A stretch of 64,000 nt of DNA from Myxococcus eversor (GTDB taxonomy: Bacteria > Myxococcota > Myxococcia > Myxococcales > Myxococcaceae), in NCBI RefSeq assembly GCF_010894455.1, contig NZ_JAAIXY010000003.1, positions 62,001 to 126,000 on the forward strand, given 5' to 3'. Below the pieces are notes generated by a model. That model saw only the letters and a program-made list of their open reading frames with translations, searched no databases and was not told the origin of the DNA. Within the stretch, counting starts at the first letter, position 1. Every line of letters begins with the position of its first letter. The position numbers and the translations under genes were made by a program. Positions 26,098 through 34,178 of the stretch are shown one piece after another.

Positions 26098-26376
26098 TCA
26101 CTTCGACTCGCCAAAACGGTCGGCGATGAGCTTTGCCAACTCCTGGAGACATGCCTCGGCGTCGTCTCCCTTACACGTCACCTTCACCTTGAACCCCTGG
26201 GCGGCCGCCAGCATCAGCACCCCCATGATGGACTTGGCGTTGGCCTTCTGACCCTCGGCCTCGATGAAGACGTCGCTCTTGAAGCGATTGGCCACCTTGA
26301 CCATCTGCGCCGCCGCCCGGGCATGCAGCCCCAGCTCGTTGATGATCTCGTATGTTCCTTCGGCCACCGTTGACAT
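26098..26376 (-). CDS. ptsH: Phosphocarrier protein HPr
   Basis: 92-residue phosphocarrier between enzyme I and EIIA. His18 in GLHARAA is the phosphorylated residue. Ser49 in KSIMGVL is the position phosphorylated by HPr kinase where that enzyme exists; the flanking sequence is compatible. It lies between the EIID and ptsI genes on the same strand. Confidence 0.95.
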   Translation of the reverse strand: MSTVAEGTYEIINELGLHARAAAQMVKVANRFKSDVFIEAEGQKANAKSIMGVLMLAAAQGFKVKVTCKGDDAEACLQELAKLIADRFGESK

Positions 26377-26400
26377 CGCGACTCCTACCTCTCGTCTTAC

Positions 26401-27168
26401 CTAAAGGAAGGCACCCGCCGCGCCAGCCAGAATCGCCGCGAGGTAGAGCACCACGTAGTTGGGCACCCGACGGCTGACCAGCACGTAGGATGCAACCCCC
26501 AGGGCCAGGCACCCGGCCGCCAGCAGGGGCGCATGGGCCCCGCCCGCGTTGGCCCCGAAGGACACCGCCAGCCAGGCCGCGAGCCCGCCAGCGCACAGCG
26601 CCGCCACCGTCCTGAGCCGCGCCCCTCGCGCCGGCAGGTTGGCCCGCGCCACCGCCTCCACCAGCCGGTCTCCCAGGGTGAGCCCCAGCCAGTACAACCG
26701 CACCCGCAGGAGCATGTGGACCAGATTGTAGAACAGCAGGAACACCGGCACCGCCCACAGCCCCATCAGCGGCACCAGCGCGGCGCCCACCGCGCCAGCC
26801 GCGGGCTTGAGCGACAGCCAGAAGAAGCCGTCCCCCAGCGCGGCCAGCGGCCCCATCAGCGCCGCCTTGAAGGCCACCACCTTGTCGGGCGTCTCCTCGC
26901 CCCGGGCGATTCTCTCCTCGTGGAACACCACCCCGCCGACGATGGCCGCGGCCACGTACGGGTGGGTGTTGAAGAAGACCAGGTGCCGGCGGACGGCCTC
27001 CTCGCGCGCGGTGCCTGACGCGTACAGCCGCTCCAGTGCGGGGAAGACGGCGTAGGCCAGCCCCAGGTTCTGCATGCCCTTGGGGTTCCATGACGCCTGG
27101 AGGAAGAGCGAGCGCATGAAGACGCGCAGCAGCACCGTCCAGGGCAGCGCGGTGTCCGGAGCGCTCAC
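26401..27168 (-). CDS. Mannose-family PTS EIID component
   Basis: 255-residue membrane subunit that, with EIIC, forms the transport channel of mannose-type PTS. The sequence SLFLQASWNPKGMQNLG and the FFNTHPYVA stretch are typical; hydrophobic segments fill the C-terminal half. The start is GTG at 27168, which overlaps the EIIC stop by 4 bp; a much longer upstream frame is just the shadow of EIIC. Confidence 0.88.
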   Translation of the reverse strand: MSAPDTALPWTVLLRVFMRSLFLQASWNPKGMQNLGLAYAVFPALERLYASGTAREEAVRRHLVFFNTHPYVAAAIVGGVVFHEERIARGEETPDKVVAFKAALMGPLAALGDGFFWLSLKPAAGAVGAALVPLMGLWAVPVFLLFYNLVHMLLRVRLYWLGLTLGDRLVEAVARANLPARGARLRTVAALCAGGLAAWLAVSFGANAGGAHAPLLAAGCLALGVASYVLVSRRVPNYVVLYLAAILAGAAGAFL

Positions 27169-27881
27169 GAGCGCTCCTGGAGCAGGAAGAAGACCACGGT
27201 GACAGTGACGGCCGCCGCGCCCAGCGCCGCGTAGAGGGGAGCCCGCCTGGCGTGGCTGCCCTGCGCGGCGATGGCGGCGGCCACGGAGGCCATCGCGGGC
27301 CAGGCCCACGCCAGCCCGCGCACCAGCATGGGGGGCATCTCCTGGAGCATCGGCTCCGCGAAGAAGCCGGCGAGCGCACACAGCGACGTCAGCACGCCGT
27401 ACACCACGAAGTGCGGCCACATGCCCCACAGGTTCTGCCGCATGGCGCGCGTGAGGTTGCCCGTCTCCGCGGACGCCAGGGCCACCCGCGCCAGCCGGGC
27501 CGAGTAGCCCTCCAGGAGCCGGTCCGCGCGCCGCCCCACCCTTCCCATGCCGATGAAGAGCAGCACCGCCAGCGACCAGATGGCCGGCGTGGAGCCCGCG
27601 CCGGAGGCCAGCGTAATCGTGGCCGCGGCGGCGCTGGTGGCGGTGGCCGCCAGGGTGTCGTTCTCCGGCAGCGCCGCGCCCAGGTTGGCGGTGCCCAGGA
27701 AGAACAGCTCCAGCAACAGGCCCACGCCCAGCCCGGAGGGCACGTCATTGAGGAGCAGCCCCATGACGGTGGCGGCGACGAGCGGCCGGGACAGCATGGC
27801 CTGGAGGAACGCCTTGCGCTCCACGGCCACCAGTCCGCCCCACACTCCCGCCAGCGCCACCTGGGTCCAGACGACGCTCAC
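27165..27881 (-). CDS. Mannose-family PTS EIIC component
   Basis: 238-residue polytopic protein of the mannose/sorbose EIIC family, with ALAGVWGGLVAVERKAFLQAMLSRP at the N-terminus and further hydrophobic helices. It pairs with EIID as the membrane channel. The start is GTG at 27881, 4 bp after the EIIB stop; translation is probably coupled on both sides. Confidence 0.85.
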   Translation of the reverse strand: MSVVWTQVALAGVWGGLVAVERKAFLQAMLSRPLVAATVMGLLLNDVPSGLGVGLLLELFFLGTANLGAALPENDTLAATATSAAAATITLASGAGSTPAIWSLAVLLFIGMGRVGRRADRLLEGYSARLARVALASAETGNLTRAMRQNLWGMWPHFVVYGVLTSLCALAGFFAEPMLQEMPPMLVRGLAWAWPAMASVAAAIAAQGSHARRAPLYAALGAAAVTVTVVFFLLQERS

Positions 27882-27885
27882 GCGC

Positions 27886-28371
27886 TCACCCGGCCTTCGC
27901 CCACCGCTCGGACAGGTCCGGCAGCTCCACCGGCTTCTCCGCGGGCACCGCGCGCGCTTCCACCCGCACGCCCTGCTCCGCCAGTTGCTGGAGCGTGCGC
28001 AGCTCCGCCTCCGCCAGGAACACGGACGGGGACACCTGCCGCCGGCCGGTGCCGAAGTGGACGTTGCCCAGGTTCAGCTCGCCCAGGCTCAGCCCGTGCG
28101 CGTACGCGAAGGGCACCGAGGCCACGTCGCGCAGGAGCACCAGCGTGCGCACCCCGTCCTTGGACAGGGCCGCGAAGTCCACCTGGGAGAGGGGGAGGAT
28201 CTGCACCTCGATGGCGCTTTGCACCGCCAGCGCCATGGCGGCGCGGATGAGCGGGCTGGAGGCAGCCTCGTCATCCGCGACCACGACGCGGGACACCTTG
28301 AGGTGGGGGAGCCAGGCCTCGACGACCTGGCCGTGGATGAGGCGGTTGTCGACGCGGACCAGGGTGATCAC
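27886..28371 (-). CDS. Mannose-family PTS EIIB component
   Basis: 161-residue cytoplasmic EIIB of the mannose/sorbose type. The phosphorylated His is His13 in RVDNRLIHGQVVE, a very diagnostic motif. It receives phosphate from EIIA and passes it to the sugar at EIIC/EIID. Start GTG at 28371. Confidence 0.92.
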   Translation of the reverse strand: MITLVRVDNRLIHGQVVEAWLPHLKVSRVVVADDEAASSPLIRAAMALAVQSAIEVQILPLSQVDFAALSKDGVRTLVLLRDVASVPFAYAHGLSLGELNLGNVHFGTGRRQVSPSVFLAEAELRTLQQLAEQGVRVEARAVPAEKPVELPDLSERWAKAG

Positions 28372-28404
28372 GGCAGTCTCGAATCGCCGACCCGCGCGGG
28401 TCCG

Positions 28405-28827
28405 TCAAGTTCGCGGTTGCTGCTGGGCCTCGCGAAGCAGGGCGGATGCACAGGTGATGTTGCGTTGACCATGGGATGCCAGCTGGTTGGCCATCTCAGG
28501 GAGGGTGAGCTGCTCGGAACGGAGCGAGTTCGCCTTGAGGAGCATGGGCAGGTTGACGCCCGCCAGGACCTCCAGGTTCATGCGCTGACACATCATCAGC
28601 GACTCCTTACAGGGCGTACCTCCGAACAGGTCCGCGAGGATGATGACACCGTCACCGGTGTCCACGCGCGACACCGCCTGCTTCATCTTCGCGCGGATGT
28701 CCTCAACGGGAGTCCCCGGCTCGATGTTGCAGGTTGCCACCGCGGGGAGTTTCCCCACGATCTGTTCCGCGGTGGAGACCAGCTCCTCCGCCAAACGCCC
28801 GTGCGATGCGACGACGAGGCCGACCAT
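28405..28827 (-). CDS. Mannose-family PTS EIIA component
   Basis: 140 residues. His9 in VVASHGRLAEE is the phosphoacceptor, and ILADLFGGTPC is the conserved EIIA-man loop. First gene of the operon EIIA-EIIB-EIIC-EIID-HPr-EI. The ATG at 28827 has AGGAG seven bases upstream; a longer upstream frame is not supported. No sugar hydrolase or kinase is adjacent, so the system may be partly regulatory, as in other Deltaproteobacteria. Confidence 0.9.
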   Translation of the reverse strand: MVGLVVASHGRLAEELVSTAEQIVGKLPAVATCNIEPGTPVEDIRAKMKQAVSRVDTGDGVIILADLFGGTPCKESLMMCQRMNLEVLAGVNLPMLLKANSLRSEQLTLPEMANQLASHGQRNITCASALLREAQQQPRT

Positions 28828-29247
28828 GTTCACTCCTGACCAACCCCCCGGAGATCGCGTCCTACGCCTGAACACGAAGTTGCGCAACTCCGGCGAAAGT
28901 TTCCGCCCTGTACCCTGGATAAGCTCTCACGTCTTGTCTCGAAAGGTAAGACGCAGTTGCCTCCCGTGCCCGAAATTTCGGGTCCGGCCTCGCGAAGGGC
29001 TGTCGCCTGCCGGACGGGGGAGCGCCATTCGCATCCCCCACGAATATGAGATGCGGCGTGGAGGGTGAAGGTGCTCGGCGCCAACAAGAGTGCGCCCACG
29101 CTCCTCTCACCCTCGGACAGCGAGGGAGCAGCCGCCTCACCTGACAGGAGGGCTCGTCCGCAAGCTCGCCCCTCCTCTCGGGGCATGGTTGACTGCCGGA
29201 ACTTGGGGCGCGCCGGGCCCCCACCTCCGGCGATGCGGGAGGACTGC
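28828..29247. promoter_or_regulatory. Palindrome-rich divergent region between the PTS operon and bcp
   Basis: It holds AGTTGCGCAACT, a perfect 12-bp palindrome at 28878-28889, 51 bp upstream of EIIA; CCCGAAATTTCGGG, a perfect 14-bp palindrome at 28969-28982; CGTCTT/AAGACG arms at 28930-28935 and 28948-28953; and an imperfect dyad at 28892-28907. On the minus strand TTGCGC and TAGGAC stand 17 bp apart, a weak promoter candidate for the PTS. No gene is seen here. Confidence 0.5.
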
Positions 29248-29745
29248 GTGGCGAAGCAGAAGCTGCTGAAAGCCGGGGATGCGCTGCCGGACGTGACGTT
29301 GACGGGAGCGGGCAACCAGCCGGTGCGCTTGCGCGACCTCTCCGGGCAGAGGGTGCTCGTCGTCTACTTCTACCCGCGGGACGACTCGCCGGGTTGTACC
29401 GTGCAGGCGTGCGGCCTGAGGGACCAGTACGAGGACTTCGTCGCGGCGGGCGCGGAAGTCGTGGGCATCAGCGGTGACTCCTCCGCCTCCCACCAGGGCT
29501 TCGCCGCCAAGCACCGCCTGCCCTTCGTGCTGTTGAGCGACGAGAAGGGCGAGGCGCGCGAGGCCTTCGGCGTCGGCACCTCCTTCCTGGGCCTGCTCCC
29601 CGGCCGCGTGACGTTCGTCGTGGACCGCGCCGGAGTCATTCGCGACAGCTTCGAATCCCAGGTTCGAGTGGGCGAACACGTGCGGCGCTCCCTGGAGCTC
29701 GTCCGCTCCCTCGCCGGTGGAAGCGGGCCCGCCACAGGGAAGTGA
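29248..29745 (+). CDS. bcp: Thioredoxin-dependent peroxiredoxin, PrxQ/Bcp type
   Basis: Reduces hydrogen peroxide and organic hydroperoxides. 165 residues. Peroxidatic Cys50 lies in DDSPGCTVQAC, and the second Cys55 five residues on gives the PrxQ-type disulfide. The start chosen is GTG at 29248, because GGGAGG stands five bases upstream; the frame is open further upstream but without supporting signals. Confidence 0.92.
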   Translation: MAKQKLLKAGDALPDVTLTGAGNQPVRLRDLSGQRVLVVYFYPRDDSPGCTVQACGLRDQYEDFVAAGAEVVGISGDSSASHQGFAAKHRLPFVLLSDEKGEAREAFGVGTSFLGLLPGRVTFVVDRAGVIRDSFESQVRVGEHVRRSLELVRSLAGGSGPATGK

Positions 29746-29965
29746 CGCGAACGGAGCGCGTGCGCGGGCCTCCAATGTCGAGGCCGCACGCGCGCGTCCC
29801 ATTCGCGAACAGGCCGCGCGGCGAAACCGGCCGCGCGACCCGCCCCACCGCGCCAACCCCGCGATGCGCCTGGGTTTCCACCCGCGCAACGCTCATGGCC
29901 CAGGCCTTGCTCTTGTGTCCGGATGCCACGCGATGACCGCGCGGCACGACGCAAGGAACACCGCC

Positions 29966-30079
29966 ATGACCCCCCAAACCGAAAGCTTCTACGACACGGT
30001 CCTCTTCGCGCTCGGCCCCGTCGTGCTCGGCTACGCCGCGTGCATGGTGGCCCTGCTCGTGTCGTACGCCCGGCCCTAG
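29966..30079 (+). CDS. Possible 37-residue single-span membrane peptide
   Basis: A short ATG-started frame with AAGGA upstream encodes a polar N-terminus followed by one hydrophobic helix (about 12-33) and a basic end. It stands alone after bcp. It may be a genuine small membrane protein, but nothing beyond leader and hydrophobicity supports it. Confidence 0.35.
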   Translation: MTPQTESFYDTVLFALGPVVLGYAACMVALLVSYARP

Positions 30080-30124
30080 TCGCACCCGGCTGTCGGGGTC
30101 TGGACGGGATTCCTCGGGCGGGGC

Positions 30125-30130
30125 TATAAA
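30125..30130 (+). promoter_or_regulatory. TATAAA -10-like box before the M35 protease gene
   Basis: TATAAA stands in otherwise GC-rich DNA about 98 bp upstream of the protease ATG. A -35 partner is unclear (TGGACG at poor spacing). Confidence 0.25.
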
Positions 30131-30227
30131 GTGGATATCGCGACAGGGCCGCATTCTCTGAATGAGGACCGCCGCGTACTCCGCGAAGTCACTCCCAAAA
30201 GTATCCCCCCGAAAGGAAGTCCCCGAC

Positions 30228-31334
30228 ATGAGCTTCAGCTCAGGTGGTCGCCTCAATTGGTGGATGGGTGCAGTTGTCAGTGTCTCGCTGCTGGGTGCCT
30301 GTGGTGCTCCGGAGGAGCGCGCGGGTGAAGTGCCCACCGAGGGCGAGTCGGCGCGAGATGCCGTCGCCGGAGACGTGGCGGTGAAGCTGTCGGTGCCGCG
30401 CTCGTCGCTGGCGGCCCGAGAGAGCGTGAGCGTGACGGTGACGCTCACCAACGTGGCGAAGGACACGGTGCGGCTGCTCAAGTGGCACACGCCGACGGAC
30501 GGCCTCAAGGAGGACCTGTTCGCGGTGACGGTGGACGGCGCGAAGGCGGAGTACAACGGCCGTCACTACAAGTGGGCCACGCCGGTGACGACGGACTTCC
30601 TGCGCCTGGCGGCCGGGGAGAGCGTCTCGTACACGGTGGACCTGGGCACCATCTACGACTTCTCGAAGACGGGCAGCTACAGCATCCGCTACGACTCGGA
30701 TGGTCACCACTCGGACGTGGGCCACGAGGGCGTGTCCCAGCTGCGCTCCGACAGCGTGGAGCTGTTCATTGAAGGCCGTGAGTTCCAGGCGCCGGTGGCC
30801 TGGGGCACGGACTCGGTCTCCGCGCAGGCGCTGTCCACGTCGAGCTGCACGGGCTCGCGTCCCGCCTCCACGGTGTCGACGGCGTTCTCCACCGCGCAGT
30901 CGATGACGAACAACTCCGTCAGCTACCTCAACGGCACCATCGGCTCGCGGTTCACGACCTGGTTCGGGCCGAACAACGCGTCCAACCTGAGCACCATCAA
31001 GGCGCACTACGCGGCCATCAAGAGCGCCTTCGACACCCGGTCGGTCATCGTCGACTGCGCGTGCTCGGACAGCGCCTACGCGTACGTCTACAAGAACCAG
31101 CCGTACCGCATCTACGTGTGCAACGCCTTCTGGAGCGCGCCGATGTCCGGCACCGACTCCAAGGGCGGCACGCTGGTCCACGAGATGAGCCACTTCACGG
31201 TGGTGGCGGACACGGATGACTGGGCCTACGGCCAGAGCGCCTGCCGCAGCCTGACCAGCTCCAACTCCGCGCGCGCCCGCGACAACGCGGACAGCCACGA
31301 GTACTTCGCGGAGAACACCCCCGCGCTGCCGTGA
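30228..31334 (+). CDS. M35 (aspzincin) metalloendopeptidase lipoprotein precursor
   Basis: 368 residues. A lipoprotein-type signal (LLGACG) is followed by a beta-sandwich prodomain (about 45-185) and an aspzincin protease domain. The zinc site is HEMSH at 318-322, and the third ligand is Asp331 in DTDDWAYG, close to the M35 consensus GTxDxxYG. Relatives are deuterolysin and the peptidyl-Lys metallopeptidases of Aeromonas and fungi; a Lys-specific secreted endopeptidase is likely. Such enzymes are made as inactive precursors, and the prodomain inhibits. A strong intrinsic terminator follows. The next gene is a paralogue of the prodomain alone. Confidence 0.9.
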   Translation: MSFSSGGRLNWWMGAVVSVSLLGACGAPEERAGEVPTEGESARDAVAGDVAVKLSVPRSSLAARESVSVTVTLTNVAKDTVRLLKWHTPTDGLKEDLFAVTVDGAKAEYNGRHYKWATPVTTDFLRLAAGESVSYTVDLGTIYDFSKTGSYSIRYDSDGHHSDVGHEGVSQLRSDSVELFIEGREFQAPVAWGTDSVSAQALSTSSCTGSRPASTVSTAFSTAQSMTNNSVSYLNGTIGSRFTTWFGPNNASNLSTIKAHYAAIKSAFDTRSVIVDCACSDSAYAYVYKNQPYRIYVCNAFWSAPMSGTDSKGGTLVHEMSHFTVVADTDDWAYGQSACRSLTSSNSARARDNADSHEYFAENTPALP

Positions 31335-31365
31335 CAGCCCGCCGTTGACATGATGTGAAGGGAAG

Positions 31366-31397
31366 CGGGGGTGCGGCCGGCGCCCCCGTTTTCTTTT
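31366..31397 (+). terminator. Rho-independent terminator after the M35 protease
   Basis: CGGGGGTGC (31366-31374), 5-nt loop, GCGCCCCCG (31380-31388), then TTTTCTTTT at 31389-31397. This is the only textbook intrinsic terminator with a T-tract that I saw in the window. Confidence 0.85.
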
Positions 31398-31450
31398 GTG
31401 GAAGGCGCGAGGCATGGGGCCCCGCGCCGTCTTCGAGCTCGGAGGAATCC

Positions 31451-32017
31451 ATGACGCGTGGACACGTGGGCCGCATCGCGCTTTTGACCCTGGCCATCAC
31501 CGGGTCTGGCTGTGCGACGCGCAAGGAAGAGACAGCACCGCCAGCGGATGCGCGGACGCAGGAGGAGGCAGCCGTGGCGAAGACGCTGGAGTGCGCGCTG
31601 ACAGGCCCCGCCCAGGTGAAGGCGGGCGAGCCGGTGGAGCTGGTGTTCAAGCTCACCAACCCCACGAAGGAGCCCCTGTACGTGCTCAAGTGGCACACGC
31701 CGCTGGAGGGCATCCGCAACGACATCTTCCAGGTGTCGCGCGACGGCGCCGCCTCCGAGCTGTCCTACGGCGGACCCATGGTGAAGCGCGCGCCGCCGGA
31801 CGCTTCCTCCTACGCCACCCTCGCTCCGGGCGAGTCGGTGGAGGGCCGCGTGGACGTGGCGCCCGCGTACGGGCTCCAGGAGCCGGGCACCTACCGCATC
31901 ACCTTCCGGGGGCCGCTGATGGACGTCACCTCGGAGCAGGCGAAGGTCCCCGCGCTCGCGGGCGACTACCACGACGCGGCGCTGAAGTGCCCCGAAGTCG
32001 TCGTGACTGTCACGTAG
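31451..32017 (+). CDS. Free-standing paralogue of the M35 prodomain (putative protease inhibitor)
   Basis: 188-residue lipoprotein (lipobox GSGC near residue 21). Residues about 45-188 match the prodomain of the preceding protease: both share a (V/L)LKWHTP motif, an LAPGESV/LAAGESV motif and a GxYxI(R/T) ending, in the same order and spacing. No protease domain is present. The simplest reading is an inhibitor that protects the producer or tunes the protease, which is inference. The ATG at 31451 has an excellent GGAGGA leader, and the terminator between the genes implies a separate promoter. Confidence 0.75.
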   Translation: MTRGHVGRIALLTLAITGSGCATRKEETAPPADARTQEEAAVAKTLECALTGPAQVKAGEPVELVFKLTNPTKEPLYVLKWHTPLEGIRNDIFQVSRDGAASELSYGGPMVKRAPPDASSYATLAPGESVEGRVDVAPAYGLQEPGTYRITFRGPLMDVTSEQAKVPALAGDYHDAALKCPEVVVTVT

Positions 32018-32055
32018 GGCGCGAGGTGAAGGAGCACCGGGCGCTCGCGCGCGGA

Positions 32056-33144
32056 CTACAGCGCGAGCACGCCCTGCACGGACTCCATCATCCGCACACG
32101 CCGCTGGGTGACGGGGCTGCTGCCATCCAGCAGCGCCGCCGTCTCCGACAGCACCTGCTCCAGCGGATAGCGCTTCACATACGGGTCCGGTGTCGTCTGG
32201 CCGCCGGGCACCGTGGACTGCCAGCCCACCATCAAGTCCGTGGCGCCCTCCAGCGCGGCCTCCACGGCGGCGAAGGCGAGCCGGCCCGCGATCATCCGGT
32301 CATGGTGGGTGGGACTGCCGCCGCGCACCAGGTGGCCCAGCACCATGCCGCGCGCCTCCACGCCCTTCATGTCCTTCAAGCGCTCCTGGAGCCGCGAGAC
32401 GAGCAGCGTCGTGGGCAGCTCCACGCCCTCCGCCTTCAGCACCAGGACGCGCCGCTTGGTGCGCCCCTCCGCCAGGTTGCGCCGCACCAGGTCCTCCAGC
32501 GCCTGGAGGATGTCCGCCTCTCCCCTCCCCTGCTCCCGGAACAGCACCGCGTCGGCGCCCGCGGAGACGGCCGCCGCCATGGCGAGGTAGCCACAGTGCC
32601 GCCCCATCACCTCGACGATGAAGGCGCGGCGGTGGGCGCGCGCGGTGTCGGAGATGCGGTCGCACGCCTCGACAATCGTGTTGAGCGCCGTGTCCACGCC
32701 GATGGCGGACGCGCTGCAACCGATGTCGTTGTCGATGGACGCGGGGATGCCGACAATGGGCGTCTTGCACTCACGCGCCAGCAGGTGCGCGCCGGTGAGG
32801 CTGCCGTTGCCGCCGATGACGACGAGCCCCGACAAGTCCTCCAGTCGCCGGGCCGCGTCCGCGCGTCCCTCCGGCGTCATGAAGCGCTGGCTGCGGGCGC
32901 TGCCCAGGATGGTCCCACCCAACTGGCCGCTCGCATCCAGCTCCGGCTCCGGCACCAGCGGACCGCCCTCGCCGTCGGGCCGGGTCAGCTCGCGGAAGCG
33001 GCCCTCCATCAGCCCCTCGTAGCCGAACTCCACGCCCAGCACGCGCACGCCGCGCACCGCCGCCACGCGCACCAGCGCGCGCAGCGCCGTGTTCATCCCC
33101 GGCGAATCCCCGCCAGACGTCATCACCGCGAGTGTCCTGGCCAT
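32056..33144 (-). CDS. pfkA: 6-phosphofructokinase
   Basis: Phosphorylates fructose-6-phosphate in glycolysis. 362 residues. TSGGDSPGMN, GGNGSLTGA (the Gly after Asn points to ATP rather than pyrophosphate as donor), PASIDND containing the catalytic Asp, MGRHCG and RGGSPTHHDR are all present. Two unusual substitutions are Asn in place of Asp in GGDGS and Ser in place of Thr in TIDND. The ATG at 33144 follows GAGGAG. Convergent with the prodomain-like gene. Confidence 0.92.
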   Translation of the reverse strand: MARTLAVMTSGGDSPGMNTALRALVRVAAVRGVRVLGVEFGYEGLMEGRFRELTRPDGEGGPLVPEPELDASGQLGGTILGSARSQRFMTPEGRADAARRLEDLSGLVVIGGNGSLTGAHLLARECKTPIVGIPASIDNDIGCSASAIGVDTALNTIVEACDRISDTARAHRRAFIVEVMGRHCGYLAMAAAVSAGADAVLFREQGRGEADILQALEDLVRRNLAEGRTKRRVLVLKAEGVELPTTLLVSRLQERLKDMKGVEARGMVLGHLVRGGSPTHHDRMIAGRLAFAAVEAALEGATDLMVGWQSTVPGGQTTPDPYVKRYPLEQVLSETAALLDGSSPVTQRRVRMMESVQGVLAL

Positions 33145-33233
33145 GAGCCTCTCCTCGTGCGTGTTCCAGCGCGGGACGCCCCGTGCGTCCGTGAGGCCTC
33201 ACCATAACGCGAGGAACACGGCCTCCGGAAAAC

Positions 33234-34154
33234 TCAGCCCACCACCAGCCGCGCGCGCTGTCGGGCCGGACGGATGTGCGCCCGCGCCCCCGCGCCGAAA
33301 ACCAGGAAGTCCTCTTCCATGCCATCGCTGAAGATGACGCCCCCCGACGGCATCCGCGACTCCAGCACCAGCTCCTGCTCCGCCGTCACGAAGCCGCCCA
33401 CCACCTCCGCGCCCGAGTGACGGCTCACGAAGGGCTCGCGCACCACGAAGGCCAGCCGGGGCTCCTCCCACGCCAGCCGCCACGCCTCCCCGGGCACGCC
33501 GCCCGTCTGCGCGGTGAGGCTCCGGGCCAGCGTGAAGACGGAGGACAGCCACCCGCTGGAGCCCGCGCCCGTGGACACCAGCACGCCACTGGACGACTGC
33601 GACTCCTCGTGTCCGCCATGGCTCAACCTGTAGCGCGCCGACACGTGGGTCCTCGCGCCGATGAACAAGTCGTTGAAGGCCAACAGCCGCTGCCCGTCCT
33701 CCAACCGCGCCTCCGCCAGCGTGACGCCGCGCACCCGGGCCTTGCCCTCGAGCACCTTGCGCACCGCGCCACGCGCCCCCGCGACTTCGTAGGGCAAGAG
33801 CACTCCGTCGAAGCGCTCCGGGTCCGGATTCACGCCCACCAGCGGCTGCTCGCCCACGTACTTGGCCACGTTCGCCACCAGGCCGTCCTGCCCCGCCACG
33901 ACGACAACCTCCTTCCCGCTGAAGAGGAAGGTGGGCACCAGGCCCCGGTCCACCTGCTGCACCGGAAGCCCTACGTTGAGCGAGTCGCGGAGCCGGTCCA
34001 CCGCGCGCAGGTACGCTTCGTCCTCGCGCTCGAACTCCTCGAAGTCCTGCCCCGCGTGCTCCACGTAGAACTTCGCCTGCTTCTTCGTGTTGAAGCGCTC
34101 CACCAGCCCCGCCAGCCGCGTGCGGCGGGTGACGAGCAGGATTTTCTCGTACAT
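33234..34154 (-). CDS. NAD-kinase-family protein with altered GGDG motif
   Basis: 306 residues. The order of motifs fits the NAD kinase fold: VVVVAGQDGLVANV, GVNPDPERFDGVL, then FNDLFIGA where NAD kinases have NE, and STGAGSSGWL near the nucleotide site. The first motif reads GQDG in place of GGDG and the NE pair reads ND, so the substrate may differ from NAD or activity may be changed. It lies 24 bp after the SPFH gene in the same operon, suggesting a membrane-stress or redox role; that is inference. Confidence 0.7.
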   Translation of the reverse strand: MYEKILLVTRRTRLAGLVERFNTKKQAKFYVEHAGQDFEEFEREDEAYLRAVDRLRDSLNVGLPVQQVDRGLVPTFLFSGKEVVVVAGQDGLVANVAKYVGEQPLVGVNPDPERFDGVLLPYEVAGARGAVRKVLEGKARVRGVTLAEARLEDGQRLLAFNDLFIGARTHVSARYRLSHGGHEESQSSSGVLVSTGAGSSGWLSSVFTLARSLTAQTGGVPGEAWRLAWEEPRLAFVVREPFVSRHSGAEVVGGFVTAEQELVLESRMPSGGVIFSDGMEEDFLVFGAGARAHIRPARQRARLVVG

Positions 34155-34178
34155 GACCCGGCCCTCCCTCGTCGTGGC

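Noticed and set aside
29065..29247. Longer start for the peroxiredoxin
   Set aside because: The added residues are low-complexity, and the GTG at 29248 has a very good ribosome binding site and the family's usual N-terminus.
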